Assembly: GCF_016595525.1 (NCBI RefSeq)
Contig: NZ_JAENII010000007.1
Coordinates: 186,001 to 250,000, forward strand
Reading direction: 5' to 3'
DNA from: Haloferula rosea
GTDB taxonomy: Bacteria > Verrucomicrobiota > Verrucomicrobiia > Verrucomicrobiales > Akkermansiaceae
DNA: 64,000 nt
Shown one piece after another: positions 17,662 through 27,149 of the stretch. Below the pieces are notes generated by a model. It had not been told where the DNA came from, made no database searches, and saw nothing but the letters and a program-made list of their open reading frames with translations. Numbering within the stretch: the first letter of the stretch is position 1; each line of letters opens with the position of its first letter. Position numbers and translations under genes: made by a program.

Positions 17662-18437
17662 TCCGGCTGATCATGATCATGGCCATCGTCGTCGTGGCCC
17701 GGGCAAGAACCTACGACCTCGTCGTGCTGGCGGGACAGAGCAACGCGCAAGGATGGGCGAGCAACGCGAAACACTATCCGCCAAGCGAAGCGCAGACGGG
17801 CATTCCGCTCTACTACGAGTTTCCGATGATGGGATCCTCTGAGGGAAATTGGATTCAACTGGGCCCCCAGCCCGGAAGGTTCCCCAAGGGGCACTTCGGC
17901 CCGGAAGTCAGCTTTGCCAGCGAACTTGCGAGCCGGGGACAGACCCCCGCCATCTTCAAGTTCACCCTCGCCGGGAGTTCGCTCGACACGGCATGGAAAG
18001 CGCCGGGTGGTGGGGGGCTCTACGATCAGATGCGCCGGTCCCTTGACCAGGCGGTTCGCGCGTTGGAGGCCGACGGCCACCAGGTCCGCCTGCGGGCGTT
18101 GATCTGGATTCAAGGCGAAGCGGATGCCATCGACCCGGGATCGGCGGCCCGTTATGAGGAGAACCTGACCACCCTCGTGAAGCACTTCCGTAGCCGCGTC
18201 GCCAAGAACACGAGGCTTCCGGTGCTACTCGGCGTGGATGAGCAGAATCCCTATGTGGTCCGACGCCCCATCATCGTCGCTGCGCAGAAGAACCTCGCCA
18301 ACCGGGATGCACAGATCGTCCGGACCTCCATGCTCGGCTTGAAGAAGGCGGATCGAACGCACCTGAAACCCAAGGCTGTGATCCAACACGGCAAGCGCCT
18401 TGCGGATGCCTATTTTGATTTGCTCAGCCGCCGATGA
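17658..18437 (+). CDS. SASA-type carbohydrate esterase (sialate O-acetylesterase domain)
   Basis: A 259-residue probable secreted esterase with a short hydrophobic leader (about 1-16). The SASA/DUF303 hallmark LAGQSNAQGWA carries the nucleophile Ser28, and IWIQGEADA is the second conserved block of this SGNH-like family. A late His in the RTHLKPKA segment may complete the active site. Family members remove acetyl groups from sialic acids or plant glycans; the substrate here is unknown. Its start overlaps the ilvA stop by four bases and its end overlaps the agmatine deiminase frame, so the three genes look like one transcript despite unrelated roles. Confidence 0.88.
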   Translation: MIRLIMIMAIVVVARARTYDLVVLAGQSNAQGWASNAKHYPPSEAQTGIPLYYEFPMMGSSEGNWIQLGPQPGRFPKGHFGPEVSFASELASRGQTPAIFKFTLAGSSLDTAWKAPGGGGLYDQMRRSLDQAVRALEADGHQVRLRALIWIQGEADAIDPGSAARYEENLTTLVKHFRSRVAKNTRLPVLLGVDEQNPYVVRRPIIVAAQKNLANRDAQIVRTSMLGLKKADRTHLKPKAVIQHGKRLADAYFDLLSRR

Positions 18438-19510
18438 CCCTCCACCCACTGAACGCAAACATGTCCCCATACCCCTCGGAACTCGGTTTCGTCATGCCCG
18501 CGGAATGGTCACCGCAGGAAGCGGTCTGGCTGTCGTGGCCGGTCGCAGATCCCCGCCACTGGGGCGGAACGAAGCAGCAAAGAATCGAGGGGATTTTTGC
18601 CAACCTGGCAGCGACCCTCTCCCGCTACGAAACCGTCCGCATCAATGTGAACCCGGGCGAAATCGACACCGTCCGCCAAGGCTGTCTGAGCGCCGGGGCC
18701 GACCCGGATCGACTCGAGCTTTTCGATCACGAGCACAATGACGTCTGGTGCCGTGACCACGGTCCGATCTTCCTGAAACACCGGGAGTCCGGCGAAGTGG
18801 CCATCGCGGATTGGATGTTCAACGCGTGGGGCGGGAAGTTCCCCCCATGGGATGCAGACAACACCATCCCTGAGAAAATCGCCGACTCCCTCTCGCTCCG
18901 GCGATTTCCCAGCCGCATAATCCTCGAAGGCGGCGCCATCGAGGTGAATGGAAACGGCCAGCTGCTCACCACCGAGGCGGTCCTGCTGAATCCCAATCGG
19001 AATCCGGCCATGAGTCGCGGCGAGATCGAAACCGAGCTCAAGCGGATGCTCGGGATTCACCAAGTGCTTTGGCTCAAAGAAGGGATCGAAGGCGACGATA
19101 CCGATGGTCACATTGACGACCTCGTTCGCTTCACCGGACCCGACACGCTGGTTGCTGCCGTCGACGCCACCGGGACGCCGAACGGTCGCATCCTCGAAGA
19201 GAACCTCCGCTGCCTGAAAACCTTCCGCAGCGCCTCGGGAAGCCCATTCGAGTTGGTGGAAATCCCACTTCCCGAAGCCTGCGAGGTGCCTGGATGGAGA
19301 CTCCCCGTTCTACCCGCCTCCTACGTGAACTTCCTGATCCTGAACGATGGGGTTGTCGTTCCTACCTTCCGTCAGCCTCGCAACGACGACCGCGCCCTCG
19401 GAATGCTCCGCGAGTTGTTCCCCGGGCGGGAGGTCGTCGGATTCGATGCACTCGAACTGGTCGAGGAAGGTGGCACCATCCACTGCCTCACCCAGCAGCA
19501 ACCCGCCTGA
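18434..19510 (+). CDS. aguA: Agmatine deiminase (peptidyl-arginine deiminase family)
   Basis: Hydrolyses agmatine to N-carbamoylputrescine and ammonia in putrescine synthesis. Family motifs visible are LGFVMPAEW at the N-terminus, WCRDHGP, EGGAIEVNGNG, DTDGHIDDLVRF with the catalytic Asp/His, and the terminal GGTIHCLTQQ with the nucleophile Cys351. The ATG at 18434 overlaps the previous stop (ATGA); an ATG at 18461 gives a start closer to family N-termini and is equally possible. The length of 358 residues is normal. It is convergent with the vWA gene, whose stop is 8 bases away. No aguB is nearby, so the pathway partner is elsewhere. Confidence 0.93.
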   Translation: MTLHPLNANMSPYPSELGFVMPAEWSPQEAVWLSWPVADPRHWGGTKQQRIEGIFANLAATLSRYETVRINVNPGEIDTVRQGCLSAGADPDRLELFDHEHNDVWCRDHGPIFLKHRESGEVAIADWMFNAWGGKFPPWDADNTIPEKIADSLSLRRFPSRIILEGGAIEVNGNGQLLTTEAVLLNPNRNPAMSRGEIETELKRMLGIHQVLWLKEGIEGDDTDGHIDDLVRFTGPDTLVAAVDATGTPNGRILEENLRCLKTFRSASGSPFELVEIPLPEACEVPGWRLPVLPASYVNFLILNDGVVVPTFRQPRNDDRALGMLRELFPGREVVGFDALELVEEGGTIHCLTQQQPA

Positions 19511-19518
19511 GGCGTGCT

Positions 19519-20589
19519 TCACTTGATCGGCACTAACTCCACCTTGCCGTTTTCCTTCACGATGGTGAACTGACCGCCCGTGCGTTTGGCCAGCTCCTTC
19601 ATCGCCGCCTCAGCCTTCGGCTGCATCATCGCGACCGTGTTGATGATGGTGCCTTTCGTCTTGGCGCGGTGCCCCAGCCTTTTTGCCAGCTTCACCATAT
19701 CGCCACCGACCGCTCCATCGGTCATGAAGAAGATGATCTGTGGTGCCGGATCCATATCCAAAGCCATCTCCAAGGGATTCTCCCAATTGGTTCCCCAGAT
19801 CAGAGGCGACCCCTTGACCTGCTTGAGGGCTTCCTGGCGCGTCCCGGGACCTCCGGAAATCCACTCCGGCTTCTGCTTCGTTCCCACGCTGTCCCAGTTG
19901 TAAGCTCCGCCGGGTGACTTCCACTTGAAGCTCTTGCCATCGAGTTTGACCTGAGCGGACTTCTTGTCCTTGGCCATGCTCACGTCGGAACCAGCAACCC
20001 AAGCGGGCCCGGCAAAGAATATCATTTGGAACTGCAGACCCACCCCCAGTTGCTCGACCGACTTCGTCAGCTCCTTGCGCATCAGTCGGTCACGAACCCC
20101 ATTCATCGAACCCGAGTAATCGATCACGTAGCAAATCCTCTGCGCGGAAACCTGCTGGCGGAAGAAAGTGGTTCCCCCACCTCCCATGCCATCGCCGCTC
20201 CCATTTCCCCAGCCGTCGCCGAAGTCATCGCCGATTCCAAAGTCCAAAGACGGCTCGGTGATCTCCACGTCAGGCACCGGGATCGCTGTTGGAGAGACCG
20301 TATTGGCAGCAATCACCTTGGCCGAGGCCGACGAAGGCGCCGAAGGCTTGGACCTTTGCATGGAAACCGTCTTTTGCTGAATCTGCTGCTCGGGGTCGAC
20401 CGGTGCGTTGTACGAAACCAGCACATGCTCCTCTCTCATGAAGGAGGGAAGCAATACGAACGCAAGAATGATCAGCAGCAGGGCAAGGGTGAGCAACGCG
20501 ATCAGCAGACTCGTCAACGAAGACACCCTCCGCTGGTGTTTCACCATCGCTTCCTGCGCTTGAAAACTGTTCAGGGAGATTTTGGACAT
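19519..20589 (-). CDS. von Willebrand factor A domain membrane protein
   Basis: A 356-residue protein with one N-terminal transmembrane helix (about 25-48). A proline/serine-rich linker follows, then a glycine/aspartate-rich stretch (about 117-139) and a vWA domain (about 150-356). The MIDAS metal site is visible as DYSGS (157-161) with a later MTDGAVGG. Such proteins bind metal-dependent ligands; in Verrucomicrobia and Planctomycetes similar anchored vWA proteins are frequent, with no settled role. No MoxR-type ATPase or other vWA partner is adjacent. It is divergent from the M32 carboxypeptidase, with a promoter-like element in between. Confidence 0.82.
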   Translation of the reverse strand: MSKISLNSFQAQEAMVKHQRRVSSLTSLLIALLTLALLLIILAFVLLPSFMREEHVLVSYNAPVDPEQQIQQKTVSMQRSKPSAPSSASAKVIAANTVSPTAIPVPDVEITEPSLDFGIGDDFGDGWGNGSGDGMGGGGTTFFRQQVSAQRICYVIDYSGSMNGVRDRLMRKELTKSVEQLGVGLQFQMIFFAGPAWVAGSDVSMAKDKKSAQVKLDGKSFKWKSPGGAYNWDSVGTKQKPEWISGGPGTRQEALKQVKGSPLIWGTNWENPLEMALDMDPAPQIIFFMTDGAVGGDMVKLAKRLGHRAKTKGTIINTVAMMQPKAEAAMKELAKRTGGQFTIVKENGKVELVPIK

Positions 20590-20618
20590 GATCTGAAAAC
20601 GTGTGAAGGGAGCGATTC

Positions 20619-20649
20619 CTTAGAGCTCCCGATGCGCTGATAATGTCAA
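20619..20649 (-). promoter_or_regulatory. Putative sigma-70-type promoter of the vWA gene
   Basis: On the minus strand a perfect TTGACA (plus positions 20644-20649) lies 19 bases before TCTAAG (20619-20624), a 4-of-6 match to the -10 box. It is about 30 bases upstream of the vWA start codon. The spacing is slightly long. Confidence 0.4.
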
Positions 20650-20731
20650 CCCGCGCGAGAATGTTACAACTTCTTTCCAAAATCCACGTCACCGCTTGCG
20701 ACCACCGGCCGAATCTTTGAGGATCCGCGCC

Positions 20732-22213
20732 ATGCCCGACTCCCCTTCATTCCGCGAGCTAGCCATTGAAGCTGCGTTGATCCGCTCCAGCGCGTCCGTG
20801 CTCGGATGGGATCAGGAAACCTACCTACCCACCCACGCCCAGACGTGGCGGGCCCGGCAACTGAGCTGGCTTTCCGGCCGCCACCACGAACTCACCACAT
20901 CCGAAGATTGGAAGTTGGCCCTGCAACAGGCGATCGAGGCCGCCGATTCACCCCGCGAGCAAGACTCCCTGAACGAAGCCCTGCGCCAGCTTCAGCGATC
21001 CACCCGCCTGCCCACGTCCTTGGTCGAGCGCGAAAGCGAAGTCACCTCGCTGGCGAAGCACGCCTGGGCAAGCGCTCGCGAGCGCAGCGATTTCCCCGCT
21101 TTCGCCCCGGAGTTTGAGAAGATCCTGCAAATCAGTCGCGAAAAGGCCGATCTCTGGGGATACCAAAACGAGCCCTACGACGCGCTTCTGGAGACTTACG
21201 AACGCGGCGCCAGCGCCGCCTCGGTCGCTGCCATCTTCGACGCCGTTGAGCCGGAATTGGTGAAAATCGCCAAAGCCGCCTGCGCACACACCACCACCAC
21301 CCGTCCATCGCTGCCTCCAGGACCCTACCCGGTCGAAGCACAGCAGACATTCAACCGGAAAGTCGCTGCAGCCCTCGGCTTCGACTTCGACGGCGGACGC
21401 ATTGACACGACCACCCACCCGTTCTGCACCACTCTTGGGCCAAACGACGTCCGCCTGACCACCCGCTACGACGAGGCCGACTTCACCTCATCCCTCTTCG
21501 GAGTGATGCATGAGGTCGGCCACGGTCTCTACGAACAGGGACTTGAGCCCGATGACTTCGGCACTCCGGCTGGATCCGCGGTTTCGCTGGGCATCCACGA
21601 ATCCCAATCCCGCCTTTGGGAGAATCACATCGGGCGCTCCCGCGCATTCTGGAGCCACTGGCTTCCGGTTGCTGCCGAGCACTTTCCGCAGCTCGGCAAG
21701 ATCGGGTTGGACGACTTCCTTGCCGCCATCCACCGCTCGGAATTCAGCTACATCCGGGTGGAAGCGGATGAAGCGACTTATGATCTGCACATTATCCTCC
21801 GGTTCAAGATCGAGCGCGCCTTGGTGAACGGCGAGTTGGCCGTCAGCGAAGTGCCGACCGCCTGGAACGAGGCATTCCATTCGTCCTTCGGCCTGACTCC
21901 GCCCGACGACCGCCGCGGTTGCCTCCAAGACATCCATTGGTCGATGGGAGGACTCGGCTACTTCCCCACCTATTCACTCGGCAATTTCAATGCCGCCCAG
22001 ATCTACGCATCCGCGACGCGGAACAAGAACATCCGCGACGCCATTGAGAACGCAGACTACCGCCCGCTTCTCGAGTGGCTCCAATGCCGGATCCACCAAC
22101 CCGGCAGCACCCTGAACCCAGCAGCCTTGGTCGAGCACGCGACAGGAAAAGCCCCGGGTGTCGAGGATCACCTCGCCCACCTGCGCCGGCGCTACGTCGA
22201 GCACACTACTTGA
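20732..22213 (+). CDS. Metallocarboxypeptidase, M32 family (thermostable carboxypeptidase 1 type)
   Basis: A 493-residue cytoplasmic zinc carboxypeptidase. The zinc motif HEVGH is at residues 260-264, followed by the family's GIHESQSRLWEN block containing the third metal ligand Glu, and YIRVEADEATYDLHIILRF and GYFPTYSLGN further on. Length and order of motifs match the family (about 500 residues). The ATG at 20732 has a GAGG sequence nine bases upstream, one of the few clear ribosome binding sites here; the in-frame ATG at 20696 lies before it and is rejected. Its last 8 bases overlap the end of the convergent gene at 22206. Confidence 0.94.
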   Translation: MPDSPSFRELAIEAALIRSSASVLGWDQETYLPTHAQTWRARQLSWLSGRHHELTTSEDWKLALQQAIEAADSPREQDSLNEALRQLQRSTRLPTSLVERESEVTSLAKHAWASARERSDFPAFAPEFEKILQISREKADLWGYQNEPYDALLETYERGASAASVAAIFDAVEPELVKIAKAACAHTTTTRPSLPPGPYPVEAQQTFNRKVAAALGFDFDGGRIDTTTHPFCTTLGPNDVRLTTRYDEADFTSSLFGVMHEVGHGLYEQGLEPDDFGTPAGSAVSLGIHESQSRLWENHIGRSRAFWSHWLPVAAEHFPQLGKIGLDDFLAAIHRSEFSYIRVEADEATYDLHIILRFKIERALVNGELAVSEVPTAWNEAFHSSFGLTPPDDRRGCLQDIHWSMGGLGYFPTYSLGNFNAAQIYASATRNKNIRDAIENADYRPLLEWLQCRIHQPGSTLNPAALVEHATGKAPGVEDHLAHLRRRYVEHTT

Positions 22214-23033
22214 TCTCCATGCCACTCTTGGGCCAGATCCACTTGATGACTTTGCCATCCTTGATCAGAGCCTGAGCCTGGATGTTCTTCACGCCGAAAA
22301 TCGTCTCCGCTTTGTAGGCCACGGTGCCGGTCTGGTATTTCGCACCATCGTGTTCCTCCTCCTCGCCCGCCTTCCAGCCGAGCACTTGGTCAAAGGTGAA
22401 TTCCTTGATCTGCCCGCCCTTGATGCTGTCCTGCATCACGGCAACGATGCCCTCCGCATCCAGACCTGCCGCAGCAGGCTCAGGGGCTGGCGTTGGAGTC
22501 GGGGCTGGAGCAGGAGCTGGCTCAGGCATGGGCGTCACCGCAGCAACAGGCTCGGGCTCAGGAGCAGGAGGCTTGTTGCCGAATCGCGTCAGCAGGTCGG
22601 TCTGCATCACCGGAACCTTCCCTTCGATCGGGCCGGCAAACGGGCTGATGACCAGATCCTGTCCTTCGATACGAACGGGAGTCACAGGAGCCCCCGCAGG
22701 AAGAATCATCGGCTCTGCCGAACCCGGTAGAGGCAGTTCCACCTTGGTTTTCAAGGTCACCTTCTCCGGCAACTGCGAAGGCTTCACATCCGCGATCCAC
22801 GCTGGTGGGGCAGGAACCGGAGCGGGCGCTGGCTCTGGAGCGGGTGCAGGCGCTGGAGTCGGCGGCTTGACCTCCGGGTCGGCGTTCTCTCCACCACCGT
22901 TTTCTGCGAGTTCCACTTCCTCCGGCTGATCCACCGCATTGAACGAAAGCAGCGTCGGACGCAACATCGGTTCGAGAAAATAGCCAGCAGCGCCAGCCAC
23001 AGCGACACCAATCAGGGTGGGAACAAGTCTCAT
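22206..23033 (-). CDS. Hypothetical anchored protein with proline/alanine-rich linkers
   Basis: The 275-residue protein has an N-terminal hydrophobic helix (about 5-20), then two low-complexity Ala-Pro-Glu stretches (about 58-78 and 157-188) flanking two small globular parts. The first (about 85-150) resembles a small beta domain; the second (about 190-275) includes WKAGEEEEHDG and ends KWIWPKSGMEIK. No family was recognised. Ala-Pro linkers of this kind usually span the periplasm. It is convergent with the M32 gene and divergent from polA. Confidence 0.75.
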   Translation of the reverse strand: MRLVPTLIGVAVAGAAGYFLEPMLRPTLLSFNAVDQPEEVELAENGGGENADPEVKPPTPAPAPAPEPAPAPVPAPPAWIADVKPSQLPEKVTLKTKVELPLPGSAEPMILPAGAPVTPVRIEGQDLVISPFAGPIEGKVPVMQTDLLTRFGNKPPAPEPEPVAAVTPMPEPAPAPAPTPTPAPEPAAAGLDAEGIVAVMQDSIKGGQIKEFTFDQVLGWKAGEEEEHDGAKYQTGTVAYKAETIFGVKNIQAQALIKDGKVIKWIWPKSGMEIK

Positions 23034-23167
23034 GGGTGGTTCTTACGTAGATAGACCCGCAAATCTTTGCGAGTGTTTTCCATTCGTGGCCAAAATCCAT
23101 TTTCCACCCTCACCATGGCGGTCTTCTTCGCTCGACGCCCCCCTCTGCCGTCTGGTCTGCTTCGGGC

Positions 23168-25924
23168 ATGCCCCGGCTTTTCCTCCTCGATGGTATGGCG
23201 CTCGTCTACCGCGCCCACTTTGCCCTGATGCGCAACCCCATCCGCAATTCCAAAGGGGTCAACACCTCCGCTCTTTACGGCTTCACCAACACCCTGCTGA
23301 CCATTCTCGACAAGGAACAACCCACCCACCTCGGCGTGGCCTTCGACACCTCGGCACCCACACCCCGGCACGAGAAGTATCCGCAATACAAGGCCCAGAG
23401 GGAAGACATGCCCGAAGAGCTTGCCGCCGCCATTCCCGGCGTGAAGAAACTCTGCGAGGCCTTCCACATCCCGGTTCTGGAGATCGACGGTTATGAGGCC
23501 GATGACCTGATAGGAACTCTCGCGACCCGAGCGGCGAAGGAAGGCATCGACACCTACATGGTCACTCCGGACAAGGACTTTGCCCAGCTGATCGGCCCCC
23601 ACACCTACATGTGGAAACCCGGCAAGCAGGGTTCGGACCGGGAAATCATCGGCCTCGACGACCTGCATACCGTCTGGGGCGTTCAGGACCCCCACCAGAT
23701 CATCGACCTGCTGGGAATGATGGGCGACTCCGCCGACAACATCCCCGGCATCCCCGGCATCGGACCGAAGACCGCACAGAAGCTCATCGAGCGCTTCGGC
23801 TCGCTCGAAGGACTGCTGGCCAACACAGACCAACTGAAGGGCAAGCAGAAGGAAAAGGTCGTCGAGAACGCCGAGCTCGCCCGACTCTCCAAGGACCTCG
23901 CCACCATCATCGTGGATGCTCCGATCAACACCGGATGGGACGATCTGAAACTCAGCGAGCGGGACGACGAGGCTGTCCGTGCGATCTTCAACGAAAATGA
24001 ATTCCGCAGCCTCAGCAAGCGGCTCTTCGGGGAGAGCGTGAGCACGGTCGACGACGGAAAGGCCGAGGGCGATTCACCCGTGGCCCTCAAGACCATCGAA
24101 ACCACCCCGCACACCTACCAGCTCGCGGACACCCCGGAGAAACAGGAAGCCCTGTTCTCTGCTCTCGAAGGACTCGGCAGCTTCTGTTTTGACATCGAAA
24201 CCACCTCCCTGAATCGTTTCAACGCCAAGCTGTTGGGGATTGCCTTCAGCTGGAAAGAACACGAAGGGTGGTTCCTGCCCTACGATCCTTCGCAGCATGC
24301 ACGACTCCTGGAAATCTTCTCACGCGACTGTGAGAAGGTGGGGCACAACCTGAAGTATGACCTCTCGGTCCTGCTGAGCCACGAACTCCCCGTGCGCGGG
24401 CCGTTCTTCGACACCATGCTCGCCCACGCGCTGCTTCACCCGGATTCAAAGCACAGCATGGACTACCTGAGCGAAACCCTGCTGGGTTACCGCCCGGTTG
24501 CACTGGTCGATATTGCCAAGGAACCCGAGACCGACGCAGACGACCTCTTCAGTCATGCCGCGAAGAAGGACAAGAAGGAGATCGACATGGAGGCCATCCC
24601 GCTCGCCCGACTCGCGGAGTATGCGGCGGAGGATGCCGACGTCACCTGGCAACTCTCCCAACAGCTGAGGAAGGAACTCGATGACTCCTCCCTCGGCAAG
24701 GTCCACAAGACCATCGAATCCCCCCTGCTCCCCGTGCTCGTGCGGATGGAAATGGAAGGCATTCGTCTCGATCCGGATGCCTTGATCCAGATCTCCGGGC
24801 GACTCCAATCCCGAATCGATGAACTTGGACGCAGCATCACCGAACTTGCCGGCCGTGCCTTCAACCTGAAGTCACCCAAGCAACTCGGGCAAATCCTCTT
24901 CGATGAACTGAAGCTCGTCGAGAAACCGAAGAAAACCAAAACCGGACAGTTCAAGACCGACGAGCAAACGCTGCAGTCGCTCGCCGGCGTGCATCCCATC
25001 ATAGAAGCCATCCTCGAGTATCGTGAGGCGACCAAGCTCAAGTCGACCTACGTGGACACCCTCCCCGATCACCTCGAGCCCTCGACCGGTCGCATCCACA
25101 CCCACTTCCACCAGTTGGTCGCGGCCACCGGGCGGTTGGCATCGACCGATCCGAACCTGCAGAACATCCCCGTTCGCTCCGTCAACGGCAGGGAGATCCG
25201 CCGCGCCTTCGTCCCCAGGAAAGGATTCAAGCTCCTCAGCTGCGACTACTCGCAGGTTGAGCTACGCGTCATGGCGGCACTCGCTGAGGACGAGTCGATG
25301 ATCGAAGCCTTCCGTGAAGACCGCGACATTCACACCGCCACCGCCGCCAAGGTGTGGGGCGTCGATGATGACGATGTCACCAGCGAACAACGACGTGGCT
25401 CGAAGATGGTGAACTTCGGCATCATCTACGGAATCTCCGCATTCGGACTCAGCCAGCGACTTCGCATCGGCCGTGCCGAAGCCGCCGAAATCATCGACAA
25501 CTACTTCAAACAGTACCCTTCCATCCAGCGTTTCATGGAGCGGACAATCGAAACCGCTCGCGAAACGGGCTACGTCGAGACCCTGGCAGGACGCCGACGC
25601 AGCTTTCCAGACCTGCAGTCGTCGAATGCCACCATCCGAGGCAACGCCGAGCGCGCCGCCATCAACACACCGATCCAGGGGACCTCGGCGGACATGATCA
25701 AGCTGGCAATGATCCAGATCGACGAACTGCTCCGGGCACGGAACACCGACACGAAACTGCTACTCCAGATCCACGATGAACTGATCTTCGACCTGCATCC
25801 GGATGAATCCGATGCGCTCCTGCCAGAGATCATCCGCATCATGGAAACCGCCCTACCCCTGCCGGGCGGAGTCCCGCTCAAGGTCGACCACGGAACCGGC
25901 AACAACTGGCTCGAAGCCCATTAG
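23168..25924 (+). CDS. polA: DNA polymerase I
   Basis: Replicative repair and primer-removal polymerase, 918 residues. It has a 5'-3' exonuclease (about 1-290, with DTSAPTPRHEKYPQYKAQR and GDSADNIPG), a 3'-5' exonuclease (about 320-510) and a family A polymerase (about 520-918). The proofreading site looks intact: DIETTS with Asp342, GHNLKYDLSVL and YAAEDADVTWQL. Polymerase motifs A (DYSQVELR, Asp693), B (RRGSKMVNFGIIYG) and C (IHDELIF, His869-Asp870) are present. The N-terminus MPRLFLLDGMALVYRAHFA matches the family. It stands alone, divergent from the Pro/Ala-rich protein gene. Confidence 0.98.
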   Translation: MPRLFLLDGMALVYRAHFALMRNPIRNSKGVNTSALYGFTNTLLTILDKEQPTHLGVAFDTSAPTPRHEKYPQYKAQREDMPEELAAAIPGVKKLCEAFHIPVLEIDGYEADDLIGTLATRAAKEGIDTYMVTPDKDFAQLIGPHTYMWKPGKQGSDREIIGLDDLHTVWGVQDPHQIIDLLGMMGDSADNIPGIPGIGPKTAQKLIERFGSLEGLLANTDQLKGKQKEKVVENAELARLSKDLATIIVDAPINTGWDDLKLSERDDEAVRAIFNENEFRSLSKRLFGESVSTVDDGKAEGDSPVALKTIETTPHTYQLADTPEKQEALFSALEGLGSFCFDIETTSLNRFNAKLLGIAFSWKEHEGWFLPYDPSQHARLLEIFSRDCEKVGHNLKYDLSVLLSHELPVRGPFFDTMLAHALLHPDSKHSMDYLSETLLGYRPVALVDIAKEPETDADDLFSHAAKKDKKEIDMEAIPLARLAEYAAEDADVTWQLSQQLRKELDDSSLGKVHKTIESPLLPVLVRMEMEGIRLDPDALIQISGRLQSRIDELGRSITELAGRAFNLKSPKQLGQILFDELKLVEKPKKTKTGQFKTDEQTLQSLAGVHPIIEAILEYREATKLKSTYVDTLPDHLEPSTGRIHTHFHQLVAATGRLASTDPNLQNIPVRSVNGREIRRAFVPRKGFKLLSCDYSQVELRVMAALAEDESMIEAFREDRDIHTATAAKVWGVDDDDVTSEQRRGSKMVNFGIIYGISAFGLSQRLRIGRAEAAEIIDNYFKQYPSIQRFMERTIETARETGYVETLAGRRRSFPDLQSSNATIRGNAERAAINTPIQGTSADMIKLAMIQIDELLRARNTDTKLLLQIHDELIFDLHPDESDALLPEIIRIMETALPLPGGVPLKVDHGTGNNWLEAH

Positions 25925-25973
25925 AGCAAACCATAAGCCTTGTGGCTCAGGACAACTCAGATAGTCTTTTCGT

Positions 25974-26615
25974 ATGTCTAGAAGCGTCTGGGCGATCACC
26001 ATCGCCGCAACTTGCGTCTCTCATGCGGCGATCATCGTAGGCGATGCAGCCATACTTGCGCCGGACGACAACAATCCTTACCCGCAGTATCTTTCACCGC
26101 CCGAAAATTTCGAGAGCATCTTCCTACAGTCCCAACCCGGTGCAAGAACCTTCATTCTAACGACAACAGGTGGTAATCTTGCATATGACGTTAGACTGGA
26201 CTTCCTTTCAAACAGCGCGACTTTTTCGGGACTTGCCATCGCCGAGCCCTACTCCCTGATGCGGGTCCCTCAAGGCACTCTATTGGATGCCGCTTTCTTT
26301 CTTGGCAACCGGAACAGTGGGATCGATTTAGAAGCAGCCCCCCTGAACCTCTCCGACGTCACCTCCAGTCGCATCTTCCTCGGCTTCGCCGCGGACCGGG
26401 ACAACAGCTACTTCCTGAACCCCGGAACTCCACTGTTTGACGATGGCGACAAATTCGGCTGGGCTGAACTTGCGCTAATCGGTTCGGAATTGGTCGTAAT
26501 CAACAGCGCCACCTCAACCGATGGACCCATCATCGTAGGGATACCCGAACCCGCCTGCTCTCTGTTGGCAGTCTCTGGCCTCGCCATGATTACGGCACTA
26601 CGCAAAAGACACTGA
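25974..26615 (+). CDS. PEP-CTERM sorting-signal protein
   Basis: A 213-residue exported protein. The N-terminus has a short hydrophobic signal peptide (about 1-19). The C-terminus (190-213) reads as a PEP-CTERM tail: IPEP, a hydrophobic helix and a basic ALRKRH end. Such tails are cut and processed by exosortase, usually in exopolysaccharide-producing bacteria. The body is rich in Asn, Ser, Leu and has no recognised domain. Its base composition looks less GC-rich than its neighbours, typical of fast-evolving surface proteins. No exosortase is in the window. Confidence 0.8.
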   Translation: MSRSVWAITIAATCVSHAAIIVGDAAILAPDDNNPYPQYLSPPENFESIFLQSQPGARTFILTTTGGNLAYDVRLDFLSNSATFSGLAIAEPYSLMRVPQGTLLDAAFFLGNRNSGIDLEAAPLNLSDVTSSRIFLGFAADRDNSYFLNPGTPLFDDGDKFGWAELALIGSELVVINSATSTDGPIIVGIPEPACSLLAVSGLAMITALRKRH

Positions 26616-26623
26616 CAAATCCC

Positions 26624-27109
26624 TCAGGGCGAGACCGGCAAACGTTCGGGCTCGTCGGGCTCTTCAAGCAGGAAGCCGTTCTCCTTATACGCCTTCAAAC
26701 GAAAATGAGTGGCCGTGGATAATACGCCATCCATCGTACTAAGTTTCTCGGACACGAAGCGCGCCACATCCCTGAGATCCTCGCCCTCGACGACAACCAT
26801 CAGGTCGTAGCCACCACTGGCGAGATAACAACTCGTGACCTGGTCGAAGCGTGCGATCCGTGTGGCCAACCGGTCGAACCCACCACCGCGCTCGGGTGTG
26901 AGTTTCACCTCGATGAAAGCGGACACGTCCTCGTCACCGGCACGAACCGGGTCGATGACCGCCTGGTAGCCGACAATGGTGCCGTCACGCTCCCACTCAG
27001 CCACCCTGGCCCGCACGTCCTCTTCACTCAGGGAGAGGATTTCCGCGAGTTCCTTGTGGGTGTGCCGGGCCTTGCGCCGGAGCAACTGAAGCAGTGGATC
27101 AATGGTCAT
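26624..27109 (-). CDS. Lrp/AsnC family transcriptional regulator
   Basis: 161 residues with an N-terminal winged helix-turn-helix (about 3-50; HTHKELAEILSLSEEDVRARV is the helix-turn-helix) and a C-terminal RAM/ACT-like ligand domain (about 60-145). Family members respond to amino acids and form octamers. The domain order and length are normal, with a polar C-terminal extension ending LPVSP. It lies 40 bases downstream of pfkA on the same strand, so it may be transcribed with it. The effector and targets cannot be told from sequence. Confidence 0.88.
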   Translation of the reverse strand: MTIDPLLQLLRRKARHTHKELAEILSLSEEDVRARVAEWERDGTIVGYQAVIDPVRAGDEDVSAFIEVKLTPERGGGFDRLATRIARFDQVTSCYLASGGYDLMVVVEGEDLRDVARFVSEKLSTMDGVLSTATHFRLKAYKENGFLLEEPDEPERLPVSP

Positions 27110-27149
27110 CGCCCTTGCTGGTAACCCCTACGCACGGCAACGGCAAGAC

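Noticed and set aside
23030-23833. 267-codon minus-strand frame at the start of polA
   Set aside because: It is antisense to the 5'-3' exonuclease domain of polA, which is clear.
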